NCBI GenBank assembly: GCA_902825215.1
Contig: LR782234.1
Coordinates: 6,155,001-6,219,000 of the forward strand
Origin: Pseudomonas fluorescens
GTDB taxonomy: Bacteria; Pseudomonadota; Gammaproteobacteria; Pseudomonadales; Pseudomonadaceae
Length of the DNA stretch: 64,000 bases
Reading direction: 5' to 3'
The first letter of the stretch is position 1; every line of letters starts with the position of its first letter. The notes under the pieces are model-generated. The model was not told the origin of the DNA. It was given only the letters and a program-made list of their open reading frames with translations, and did not search any database. Position numbers and translations under genes: made by a program. This document shows, one piece after another, positions 16,784 to 24,941 of this stretch.

Positions 16784-16877
16784 CATCGCGAGCAGGCTCA
16801 CTCCTACAAGGGAACTAGAGCAACACAAATTGTGCGTCGCACCGAAATCCAATGTGGGAGCGAGCCTGCTCGCGATC
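16784..16877. repeat. REPIN (inverted REP pair)
   Basis: Two REP cores face each other: ATCGCGAGCAGGCTCACTCC at 16785-16804 and GTGGGAGCGAGCCTGCTCGC at 16854-16873. They are separated by about 45 bases. The pair lies between two leftward genes, a small-protein gene and an RpiR regulator gene. Such pairs are non-autonomous mobile repeats spread by RAYT transposases. Confidence 0.85.
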
Positions 16878-16902
16878 AAGGTCGGAACGACCTTGGATGA
16901 CT

Positions 16903-17769
16903 TCAGTCATCCAGCGCTTTCACGGCTTTGGGCGACAAGCGCAAGCTGCGCAAACTGCGCTTCACGCTCTTGAGGTGATTGACCAGGCTCGGCCCGCGCG
17001 CCATGGCCACGCCCATCGCCAGCACATCGATCACCACCAGGTGAGCGATGCGCGAGGTCAGCGGCGTGTAGATTTCCGTGTCTTCGTGCACGTCGATCGC
17101 CAGATTGACTGTCGACAGCTCGGCCAACGGTGTCTGGCTCGGGCACAGGGTGATCAACGAGGCGCCGCTTTCGCGAACGAGGTTGGCGGTGATCAGCAGA
17201 TCCTTGGAGCGCCCCGACTGGGAAATGCAGATCGCCACATCGGTCGGCTTTAGGGTCACCGCCGACATCGCCTGCATGTGCGGGTCGGAATACGCCGCCG
17301 CGGTCAGCAGCAGGCGGAAAAACTTGTGTTGAGCATCCGCCGCCACTGCGCCAGACGCGCCAAAGCCATAGAACTCGACACGCTGCGCCTGCGACATCAA
17401 CGTCACCGCGCGCTGCAATTCCACCGGATCGAGCTTCTCGCGAACCTCCATCAGCGTGTGCAGCGTGGTATCGAAAATCTTCAGGCTGTAATCGGCGACC
17501 GAGTCGTCTTCATGGATCGCGAATTGGCCAAAACTGGCACCGGCGGCCAGGCTCTGCGCCAGTTTGAGCTTCAGATCCTGAAAACCGGAACAACCGATGG
17601 CACGGCAGAAGCGCACGATGGTCGGTTCGCTGATGCCGACGCTGTGGGCCAGATCGGCCATGGAACTGTGCATCACCGCCGCAGGGTCAAGCAGCACGTG
17701 GTCGGCGACCTTGAGCTCCGACTTGCGTAACAGGTGACGTGACTGGGCAATGTGTTGCAGCAGATTCAA
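16903..17769 (-). CDS. RpiR family transcriptional regulator (HexR-like)
   Basis: 288 residues from a TTG at 17769, which gives the expected N-terminus NLLQHIAQSRHLLRKSELKV; no ATG exists at a better place. The N-terminal RpiR HTH is seen as MADLAHSVGISEPTIVRFCR followed by GCSGFQDLKLKLAQ. The C-terminal SIS sugar-phosphate domain spans about residues 125-260 (EFYGFGASGAVAADAQHKF, DVAICISQSGRSKDLL). HexR-type members sense 2-keto-3-deoxy-6-phosphogluconate and repress hexose catabolism genes. A perfect HexR-type palindrome lies 40 bases upstream. The usual target zwf is not in the window, so this may be a second paralogue with other targets. Confidence 0.88.
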   Translation of the reverse strand: MNLLQHIAQSRHLLRKSELKVADHVLLDPAAVMHSSMADLAHSVGISEPTIVRFCRAIGCSGFQDLKLKLAQSLAAGASFGQFAIHEDDSVADYSLKIFDTTLHTLMEVREKLDPVELQRAVTLMSQAQRVEFYGFGASGAVAADAQHKFFRLLLTAAAYSDPHMQAMSAVTLKPTDVAICISQSGRSKDLLITANLVRESGASLITLCPSQTPLAELSTVNLAIDVHEDTEIYTPLTSRIAHLVVIDVLAMGVAMARGPSLVNHLKSVKRSLRSLRLSPKAVKALDD

Positions 17770-17808
17770 GGGGCTGGACTCTTCTTGTGGGCAAGGATGT
17801 AGCAAGCT

Positions 17809-17823
17809 TGTAGTTATACTACA
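17809..17823. promoter_or_regulatory. HexR-type operator
   Basis: TGTAGTTATACTACA is a perfect 15-base palindrome matching the known HexR consensus TGTARTWWWAYTACA. It lies 40 bases upstream of the RpiR regulator start, so autoregulation is likely. Confidence 0.75.
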
Positions 17824-17896
17824 TGAATGGGCATTTTGCCTGCTCAATGCGTAACTCAATGTCCCGGTATGTGGCGCGATGGCCTGCATGTAGCCC

Positions 17897-20767
17897 TTAA
17901 CGCGGTTTTTCCTGATCGCGCAACAGCCCGGCCAGCGCGCCGGCGTCAACCGGGCGGCTGATCAGATAACCTTGCACTTCGTCACAGCCTTCGCCGCGCA
18001 AAAATTCCAGCTGTTGCGGGCGCTCGACCCCCTCGGCGACGACTTTCAGCGACAGCCCGTGGGCCATGGCAATGATTGCGCGGGTAATTGCCGCATCTTC
18101 GCTGCCCTCGCCTAATCCGCGAATGAACGCCTGATCGATTTTCACGTAATCCACCGGAATGCGCTTGAGATAACTGAGCGACGAATAGCCGGTGCCGAAA
18201 TCGTCGATCGCCAGTTTCACCCCAAGATCGCGCAACTGCTGGAACGTCGCGATGATGTGCTCGACGCTGTCAAGCAACTGGCTTTCGGTGAGTTCCAGTT
18301 CCAGACAATCGGGCGCCAGTCCCGTCTCTTCCAGCACCTGTCGCACCAGACTGACCAGTTTGCCTTGGCGCAATTGGTGCACCGACAGGTTCACCGACAC
18401 GCGAATCGGCGCCAGCCCCTGACGCTGCCATTCGCAGGCCTGCCAGCACGCCTGGCGCAGGACGAACTCGCCGATCGGCCCGATCAACCCGGTTTCCTCG
18501 GCCAGTCCGATGAAGTCGGCCGGCGGCACCTGGCCCATGCCCGGATGCTCCCAGCGCACCAGTGCTTCCGCGGCGTTCAGGCGGCCGGTTTGCAGGCACA
18601 GTTTCGGCTGATAGAAAACACTCAGTTGCTGCTCTTCGATGGCCCGGCGCAGATGGTTTTCCAGCTGCAGGCGCTCCAGCGTGCTGGCCTGCAAACTGTC
18701 GGTGTAAAACTGGAAGTTGTCGCCGCCCAGATGCTTGGCGTGCTGCATGGCCATGTTCGATTGGCTGACCAGCGCGGAAATCTCGCGGGCGTTGTCCGGC
18801 AACAGACTGATGCCCATCGAAGCGCTGACCACCAGCTCGTGCCCTTCCACCGTCAGCGGCAAACGCAGCTTCGATGACAGGCGCGTAGCGACGCGGGCCA
18901 GACTAGAAAGGTTGCCGTAGGCATCGAACAGCACCGCAAATTCATCACCGGACAAGCGCGCAATCGTGTCGGCTTCCGGCAAGGCGTTGACCAGCCGCCG
19001 TGCCATTTTCTGCAGCAACTGGTCCGCGACCTCATGCCCGAGGCTATCGTTGAGCAGCTTGAAGCGGTCCAGATTGATGTGCAGCAGGGCCAGGCTGCGT
19101 CGGCTCTGCCGCGAGCGCTGATGCGCTTCGTGCAGGCGTTCGCGAAACAGCGAGCGGTTGGCCAGGCCGGTGAGTTCGTCATAGTGGGTCAGGTAACGCA
19201 TGCGCTCTTCGGATTCGCGCCGCGCCGACAGATCGGCGAAGAAGCCGACGATATGGCTGACATTGCCGCGATTGTCGCGCACCGCATTCAATTGCAGCCA
19301 TTGCGGATACAGCTCGCCGTTCTTGCGCGTTTCCACCAGCTCGCCCTGCCAGCTGCCATGCTGTTCCAGCGCATGACGAATGGCCACGTAATGGCGGCGG
19401 GCATCGCGGCTGCACGGCAGTTCGACGACGTTGCGCCCGAGCATGTCGTCGATGTCATAGCCGGTGACCCGGCTGAAGGCCTGGTTGATTGCGATCAGCG
19501 CATAGTTCGGGTCGAGAATCACAATGCCTTCACTGGCCGCTTCGAACACCGTCGCCGCGAGCCGTTGCTGTTCCTCCAGACTTTTGCTGGCGCTGATGTC
19601 GCGGCGGGTACCGACCATGCGGATCACTCGCCCGCTGTCGCTGCGCTCTACCGCGCGGCCACGGTCTTCGATCCAGACCCAATGGCCGTCGCCGTGACGC
19701 ACACGATATTCAATCTGGTAGTCCTCGCTGCGCCCCTTCAAATGCTCGATCAACGCGTACTTGAGCGTCGGCAGATCCTCGGGATGCAAGCGTGGCTTGA
19801 GATCGCGCAGCAGCGCGGTGACGTATTCCGGGGCGAGGCCGAACAGCTCCTGAATTTGCGTGTGATGGACTTCGTCGGTCTGCAGATTCCAGTCCCACAA
19901 CCCCAGCTCGCTGGCCTTCAACGCCAGCGCCAGACGCGCCTCGCTTTTGCTCAGGGCCTGATTGGCCGCGTCCAGTTCGCGGCTGCGCTGGGCGACGCGG
20001 TCTTCGAGTTCGACCTGAGCCTCGCGCAGCTTGCTCTCGGCACAGCGGCGCTGCTCGATTTCCCTGGCCAACTCCTGATTGAGCTGCTCGCCGCGTACCT
20101 GGGTCTGCTGCAAGTGCTCGATCAGGTGCTGATTCTGGAAGCGTCGCAGCAAACCGCGATCGATCAGCCGATTGACCTGCCAGGCGACCACGCTCAGCGA
20201 GCCGAGCAGGATCAAGCCGAGCCAGCCCCAACCGTGCGCCTGCTCATCGCCACCCCAGAACAGGTAGCCGATCGCTGGCAGCAGACAGGGCAAGGTAAAC
20301 GACAGGAATGCCGGCAGGCTCACGGCGTAGGCGACGCTGGCCGACAGGGTCGCCGCGCCGATCAGGCCGAACACCCAGGCTTGTTGCATGAAATTGTCGG
20401 CGGGCACCAGCGCGATGCCGGCGCCAGCGAGGGTCAGGCCGGTCATGGTCGAGCCGAGCAGAAACATGCGCCGCCAGATCGGCTGGGCCTGGCGATCCGG
20501 TATCGCCGAATCGAACGCCGCCACCTGAATCACCCGCAGCGCCACCAGCGACAACAGCCACACCAGCCAGACGCTGACCACGAAATAGCGCTGCGGGCTC
20601 CAGAGCAATGCTGCGCAGACCAGGCCGTTGATCAACATGAACAGCGTCGGCAGCAATGATCCCTGATACAGCAGACGTGTGCGCTCGACCGCCATTTCGA
20701 CGGCATAGTGCTTGCGGATGACCCGGGGTTCCACAGAGGGTCCCGACAGTTCGGCGCTGAGGATCAT
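17897..20767 (-). CDS. Membrane PAS-PAS-GGDEF-EAL c-di-GMP protein
   Basis: 956 residues. The N-terminus (about 35-200) holds several membrane segments. Next come a coiled coil (about 205-270), a PAS domain starting at LGLWDWN (about 280), and a second PAS domain at EGIVILDPNYALI (about 405). A GGDEF domain follows, with the motif SGDEF (RLSGDEFAVLF, about residue 605), then an EAL domain with EALVRWEHP (about 735), DDFGTGYSSLSYL and VVAEGVE. All EAL catalytic motifs seen are intact, so phosphodiesterase activity is likely; the serine in place of the first glycine makes cyclase activity less certain. The start is ATG 20767 with little Shine-Dalgarno but an AAGAACAAGAA motif next to it. Confidence 0.9.
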   Translation of the reverse strand: MILSAELSGPSVEPRVIRKHYAVEMAVERTRLLYQGSLLPTLFMLINGLVCAALLWSPQRYFVVSVWLVWLLSLVALRVIQVAAFDSAIPDRQAQPIWRRMFLLGSTMTGLTLAGAGIALVPADNFMQQAWVFGLIGAATLSASVAYAVSLPAFLSFTLPCLLPAIGYLFWGGDEQAHGWGWLGLILLGSLSVVAWQVNRLIDRGLLRRFQNQHLIEHLQQTQVRGEQLNQELAREIEQRRCAESKLREAQVELEDRVAQRSRELDAANQALSKSEARLALALKASELGLWDWNLQTDEVHHTQIQELFGLAPEYVTALLRDLKPRLHPEDLPTLKYALIEHLKGRSEDYQIEYRVRHGDGHWVWIEDRGRAVERSDSGRVIRMVGTRRDISASKSLEEQQRLAATVFEAASEGIVILDPNYALIAINQAFSRVTGYDIDDMLGRNVVELPCSRDARRHYVAIRHALEQHGSWQGELVETRKNGELYPQWLQLNAVRDNRGNVSHIVGFFADLSARRESEERMRYLTHYDELTGLANRSLFRERLHEAHQRSRQSRRSLALLHINLDRFKLLNDSLGHEVADQLLQKMARRLVNALPEADTIARLSGDEFAVLFDAYGNLSSLARVATRLSSKLRLPLTVEGHELVVSASMGISLLPDNAREISALVSQSNMAMQHAKHLGGDNFQFYTDSLQASTLERLQLENHLRRAIEEQQLSVFYQPKLCLQTGRLNAAEALVRWEHPGMGQVPPADFIGLAEETGLIGPIGEFVLRQACWQACEWQRQGLAPIRVSVNLSVHQLRQGKLVSLVRQVLEETGLAPDCLELELTESQLLDSVEHIIATFQQLRDLGVKLAIDDFGTGYSSLSYLKRIPVDYVKIDQAFIRGLGEGSEDAAITRAIIAMAHGLSLKVVAEGVERPQQLEFLRGEGCDEVQGYLISRPVDAGALAGLLRDQEKPR

Positions 20768-20775
20768 GGGCAACG

Positions 20776-20786
20776 TTCTTGTTCTT
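20776..20786 (-). promoter_or_regulatory. Candidate Hfq/Crc CA motif
   Basis: On the minus strand AAGAACAAGAA ends eight bases before the start codon of the GGDEF-EAL gene. It fits AANAANAA, the A-rich motif bound by Hfq with Crc for catabolite repression of translation in Pseudomonas. Confidence 0.45.
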
Positions 20787-20988
20787 ATAAGGAGGGCGTG
20801 CGCCCGAAACGTCGACGGAGCATACACAAGCCGCTCCGGTTGCCAAACTGCTGCAGGTCAGAATTGCGCCGAAACTTGCCCTTGTCCCGGCACCGTCGCA
20901 ACCGCTCAAGCGAGACGGGCCGAAGCCTGCAGCGGTGACCGACCGGTCGTCATCGACAGCACTTTCATCGGCTAATGCAACACGCGGT

Positions 20989-21017
20989 TTGCCCGGGCCT
21001 GCGGCGCACCCTAGAAT
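20989..21017 (+). promoter_or_regulatory. Sigma-70 promoter of uvrD
   Basis: TTGCCC (20989-20994), 17-base spacer, TAGAAT (21012-21017). Transcription would start at about 21023-21025, at the uvrD start codon itself (21024). Confidence 0.55.
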
Positions 21018-21023
21018 GCCCCG

Positions 21024-23207
21024 ATGCGCGATGACCTCTCCCTTCTGCTGAACTCTCTCAACGATGCCCAACGCCAGGCCGTAGCGGCCCCTGTTGGCCG
21101 TCAGTTGGTCCTGGCCGGTGCTGGCTCCGGTAAAACCCGAGTGCTGGTGCACCGTATCGCCTGGTTGATCCAGGTCGAAAACGCCTCGCCCCACTCCATC
21201 CTGTCGGTGACCTTCACCAACAAGGCTGCTGCCGAGATGCGTCACCGCATCGAGCAGTTGCTGGGTATCAACCCGGCCGGCATGTGGGTCGGCACCTTCC
21301 ACGGCCTGGCGCACCGCTTGCTGCGGGCGCACTGGCAGGAAGCCGGCCTGAGCCAGACCTTCCAGATTCTCGACAGCGACGACCAGCAACGCTTGGTCAA
21401 GCGGGTGATCCGCGAGCTGGGTCTGGACGAGCAGCGCTGGCCGGCGCGTCAGGCGCAGTGGTTCATCAATGGGCAGAAAGACGAAGGTCTGCGGCCGCAA
21501 CACATTCAGGCCAGCGGCGATCTGTACCTGGCGACCATGCGTGGCATTTACGAAGCCTATGAGGCTGCGTGCCAGCGCGCCGGGGTCATCGATTTCTCCG
21601 AATTGCTGCTGCGCGCTCTCGACCTGTGGCGCGACCATCCGGGCCTGTTGGCGCACTATCAGAAGCGCTTCCGGCACATTCTGGTCGACGAGTTCCAGGA
21701 CACCAACGCCGTGCAGTACGCCTGGTTGCGCCTGCTCGGCAAGGGTGGCGACAGCCTGATGGTGGTCGGCGACGACGACCAGTCGATTTATGGCTGGCGC
21801 GGCGCGAAGATCGAGAACATCCACCAGTACTCGTCCGACTTCCCGGATTCCCAGACCATTCGTCTGGAGCAGAACTACCGTTCCACCGCCGGCATTCTCA
21901 AGGCGGCCAACGCGCTGATTGCCAACAACACCGGGCGCCTGGGCAAAGAGCTGTGGACCGATGGCGGCGACGGCGAAGCGATCAATCTGTACGCCGCGTT
22001 CAACGAACACGACGAAGCACGCTACGTTGTCGAAACCATCGAAAGTGCGCTGAAAACCGGCCTGGCACGCAGCGAAATCGCGATCCTGTACCGCTCCAAC
22101 GCCCAGTCGCGCGTGCTCGAAGAAGCTCTGCTACGCGAGCGTATTCCGTACCGTATCTACGGCGGCCAGCGCTTCTTCGAACGCGCCGAAATCAAGAACG
22201 CTATGGCCTACCTGCGCTTGCTCGAAGGCCGCGGCAACGATGCGGCACTGGAGCGGGTGATCAACGTGCCGGCCCGCGGCATCGGCGAGAAAACCGTCGA
22301 AGCCATTCGCGAGCACGCCCGGCACAGCGATGTGTCGATGTGGGAAGCGATGCGCCAACTGGTCGCCAACAAAGGCCTCACCGGTCGCGCCGCCAGTGCG
22401 CTCGGTGCATTTATCGAACTGATCGAGAACCTTGCCGCCAAGTGCGCCGAGATGCCGTTGCACCTGATGACCCAGACCGTCATCGAGCAGTCCGGCCTGA
22501 TCGCGTACCACGAAGCGGAAAAAGGCGAAAAAGGTCAGGCTCGGGTAGAAAACCTTGAGGAACTGGTCAGCGCCGCGCGCAACTTCGAAAACACCGAAGA
22601 AGACGAAGAGCTGACGCCACTGGCGGCGTTCCTCGGCCACGCTTCGCTGGAGGCCGGCGACACCCAGGCCGACGAGCACGAAGACAGCATCCAACTGATG
22701 ACCCTGCACAGCGCCAAAGGCCTGGAATTCCCTTACGTGTTCCTCGTGGGCATGGAAGAAGGCCTGTTCCCGCACAAGATGAGCCTCGAAGAACCGGGGC
22801 GTCTCGAAGAAGAACGGCGTCTGGCCTATGTGGGTATCACCCGGGCGATGCAGAATCTGGTGATGACTTACGCGGAAACTCGCCGCCTGTACGGTAGCGA
22901 GACCTACAACAAGGTCTCGCGTTTCGTCCGCGAAGTGCCGAAAGGCCTGATTCAGGAAGTGCGCCTATCGAACAGCGTCAGCCGACCCTTCGGCGGCAAC
23001 CAGTCGATGAGCGGCAGCAACCTGTTCAGCGGCAGCGAGATACCGGAGACCGGTTTTGTCCTTGGACAGGCCGTGCGCCATTCGATCTTCGGTGAAGGCG
23101 TGATCCTCAACTTCGAAGGCTCAGGCGCGCAGGCCCGGGTGCAGGTGAACTTCAGCGAAGGCAGCAAGTGGCTGATGCTCGGTTACGCCAAGCTCGAGGC
23201 CATTTAA
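21024..23207 (+). CDS. uvrD: DNA helicase II (UvrD)
   Basis: 727 residues, the normal UvrD length. Superfamily 1 helicase motifs are all visible: Walker A AGAGSGKT (31-38), FTNKAAAEMRHR, motif II LVDEFQDTN, QSIYGWRGA, QNYRST and the C-terminal LMTLHSAKGLEFPYVFLVGM and YVGITRA. It is a 3'-5' ATP-dependent helicase for nucleotide excision and mismatch repair. The C-terminal tail with VLNFEGSGAQARVQVNF is typical of UvrD/PcrA. It is a single-gene unit flanked by a divergent c-di-GMP gene and a REPIN. The predicted promoter places the transcript start at or next to the ATG. Confidence 0.95.
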   Translation: MRDDLSLLLNSLNDAQRQAVAAPVGRQLVLAGAGSGKTRVLVHRIAWLIQVENASPHSILSVTFTNKAAAEMRHRIEQLLGINPAGMWVGTFHGLAHRLLRAHWQEAGLSQTFQILDSDDQQRLVKRVIRELGLDEQRWPARQAQWFINGQKDEGLRPQHIQASGDLYLATMRGIYEAYEAACQRAGVIDFSELLLRALDLWRDHPGLLAHYQKRFRHILVDEFQDTNAVQYAWLRLLGKGGDSLMVVGDDDQSIYGWRGAKIENIHQYSSDFPDSQTIRLEQNYRSTAGILKAANALIANNTGRLGKELWTDGGDGEAINLYAAFNEHDEARYVVETIESALKTGLARSEIAILYRSNAQSRVLEEALLRERIPYRIYGGQRFFERAEIKNAMAYLRLLEGRGNDAALERVINVPARGIGEKTVEAIREHARHSDVSMWEAMRQLVANKGLTGRAASALGAFIELIENLAAKCAEMPLHLMTQTVIEQSGLIAYHEAEKGEKGQARVENLEELVSAARNFENTEEDEELTPLAAFLGHASLEAGDTQADEHEDSIQLMTLHSAKGLEFPYVFLVGMEEGLFPHKMSLEEPGRLEEERRLAYVGITRAMQNLVMTYAETRRLYGSETYNKVSRFVREVPKGLIQEVRLSNSVSRPFGGNQSMSGSNLFSGSEIPETGFVLGQAVRHSIFGEGVILNFEGSGAQARVQVNFSEGSKWLMLGYAKLEAI

Positions 23208-23226
23208 CGCCGATTTCGCTTGCTTG

Positions 23227-23317
23227 CTGTAGGAGTGAGCCTGCTCGCGATAGCGGTCTGTCAGTCATCAATGTGGTGACTGACACACCCTCATCGCGAG
23301 CAGGCTCACTCCTACAG
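23227..23317. repeat. REPIN (inverted REP pair)
   Basis: CTGTAGGAGTGAGCCTGCTC at 23227-23246 and its inverted partner GAGCAGGCTCACTCCTACAG at 23298-23317 flank an inner inverted repeat (GTCAGTCA / TGACTGAC). The element lies downstream of uvrD in a 289-base gap; nothing else is recognisable in that gap before the next gene. Confidence 0.88.
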
Positions 23318-23496
23318 GTGGCCCAAATCCCTCTGAACCTATCGCCTTTTCCTACACACAAAAGTACATCGGCTGATTGCCTCGCCAAGCTGAACGCAAC
23401 CTGTCAGGCAAAAGCCGGAAACACTCTCTCGCTAGCCAGTAACACTTCAGCTGTGCAACATGGCGCGCGTGTCTCCACAAAACGGGAATACCCTTT

Positions 23497-24372
23497 ATGA
23501 AACGTTTTCTTAGCATCGCCATGGCGTTGTGCATCGGCCTGACGATGAGCCTCGACGCCAACGCCAAGCGCTTTGGTGGTGGCAAAAGCGCCGGCGCTGC
23601 GCCGACGCACCAGACCAGCCAGATGGCTCCTTCTTCTCCAGGCGTGGGCGGCGCAGCTGCGACCGCTGGCGCTGCCGGTGCTGCGGGCGCTGCGGCCAAG
23701 GCCGGCGGTGCTTCCAAGTGGCTCGGCCCTCTGGCCGGTATCGCCGCCGGTGGCCTGCTCGCTTCCATGTTCATGGGCGGCGGGTTCCAGGGCATGCAGA
23801 TCTTCGACATCCTGATCATGGCGCTGATCGCGTTCGTGATTTTCCGCTTCATTGCCGCCCGTCGTCGCAAGCAGCAGGAGCAGTTCGCTCCGGCTGGCGC
23901 GCCCATGCAGCGTGAAGTCTTCGAACAGAAGCCTGCTGCCATGGGTTCGATCTTCGGTGGATCGGCCGCTCCGGCCGCTGCCCGCCCGGTGATCAACGCT
24001 CCGGCCTGGTTCAACGAACAGCGCTTCCTCGAAGCTGCGCGCAGCCACTTCCAGTCGCTGCAGCAGCACTGGGACGCCAATGAAATGGACAAGATCGCCG
24101 AGTTCGTGACCCCGCAAATGCTTGAATTCCTCAAGCGTGAGCGCGCCGACCTGGGTGACGGCTTCCAGTCGACCTACATCGACAACCTGCAAGTGCAGCT
24201 GGACGGCGTCGATGATCGTGCCGACAAAACCATCGCCACCCTGACCTTCACCGGCGTATCGAAGACTTCGCGCTTCGACCAGGGCGAAGTGTTCAGCGAG
24301 AGCTGGAACATGGAGCGCCCGCAGGGCGACAACCAGCCTTGGCTGGTCGCCGGTATCCGCCAGAACGGCTGA
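23497..24372 (+). CDS. Tim44-like domain membrane protein
   Basis: 291 residues. A signal or anchor sequence (FLSIAMALCIGLTMSLDANA) is followed by a Gly/Ala-rich region (about 50-85) and a hydrophobic segment at about 105-122 (IFDILIMALIAFVIFRFIAA) ending in RRRKQQ. The C-terminal half (about 165-290) is a Tim44-like domain: WFNEQRFLEAARSHFQSLQQ, EFVTPQMLEFLKRER and the WLVAGIRQ end. The bacterial members are usually membrane-attached proteins of unknown role, related in fold to mitochondrial Tim44. It stands alone, with a strong terminator after it. Confidence 0.85.
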   Translation: MKRFLSIAMALCIGLTMSLDANAKRFGGGKSAGAAPTHQTSQMAPSSPGVGGAAATAGAAGAAGAAAKAGGASKWLGPLAGIAAGGLLASMFMGGGFQGMQIFDILIMALIAFVIFRFIAARRRKQQEQFAPAGAPMQREVFEQKPAAMGSIFGGSAAPAAARPVINAPAWFNEQRFLEAARSHFQSLQQHWDANEMDKIAEFVTPQMLEFLKRERADLGDGFQSTYIDNLQVQLDGVDDRADKTIATLTFTGVSKTSRFDQGEVFSESWNMERPQGDNQPWLVAGIRQNG

Positions 24373-24401
24373 TTGCCTGCTGCGCTTCACTTGCGGTAAT
24401 A

Positions 24402-24429
24402 AAAAAACCCCAGCCTCGGCTGGGGTTTT
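24402..24429 (+). terminator. Rho-independent terminator
   Basis: AAAACCCCAGCC and GGCTGGGGTTTT form a near-perfect 12-base stem with a 2-3 base loop and a T-rich tail, 30 bases after the Tim44-like gene. Confidence 0.9.
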
Positions 24430-24512
24430 CTATTTCGCAGTTGCATCTATAGCGAGCTACTGTATAAACCGGCCCCTATAAACCGCGCCATTCAAGCAAG
24501 AGGATCCCGGAC

Positions 24513-24920
24513 GTGGAAGAAATCATCGAACAATTACGCGAAGCCAACGAACCCGTACCGGTTCCCTTGGAATTGCCTGATGACGACCAACTGGTGGAAA
24601 TCGAAGAAGAACTCTTCATTAACATTCCGTTTGTCTTCAAAGAGTTTTTGCTCACCGTCAGCGACGTAGTTTATGGGAGCCTTGAACCGGTGACCGTCAC
24701 CGACCCGCAATCGCATACCTACCTGCCGGATGTCGCGGCGAATGCCTGGGACGCGGGTGTGCCGCGCGACCTGATTCCGATCTGTCAGGACGGCGAGGAC
24801 TTTTACTGCGTCGAAGAGGACGGCACCGTGGTGTTGTGGTCCGGCGAAGAAGAGCTGATTACCGAAGAATCATGGGAATCGGTGTGGCACTGGGCGCGGG
24901 ACGTCTGGCTGGAAAGCTGA
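24513..24920 (+). CDS. SMI1/KNR4 domain protein
   Basis: 135 residues, highly acidic. The start ATG-like codon at 24513 (GTG) follows AGAGGATCCCGGAC. The SMI1/KNR4 fold is suggested by LVEIEEELFINIPFVFKEFL near residue 30 and by DLIPICQDGEDFYCVEEDG in the second half. In bacteria this fold is widely found among immunity proteins of contact-dependent toxins, but solitary members exist in housekeeping positions. No toxin gene is adjacent here, and the surrounding genes are conserved ones, so an immunity role is not supported. Function unknown. Confidence 0.75.
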   Translation: MEEIIEQLREANEPVPVPLELPDDDQLVEIEEELFINIPFVFKEFLLTVSDVVYGSLEPVTVTDPQSHTYLPDVAANAWDAGVPRDLIPICQDGEDFYCVEEDGTVVLWSGEEELITEESWESVWHWARDVWLES

Positions 24921-24941
24921 TCGGCCAGCCGCCCCGGCGGC

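Noticed and set aside
24513..24920. SMI1/KNR4 protein as immunity gene of a contact-dependent toxin
   Set aside because: No toxin, Rhs, CDI or T6SS gene is near; all neighbours are conserved housekeeping genes.
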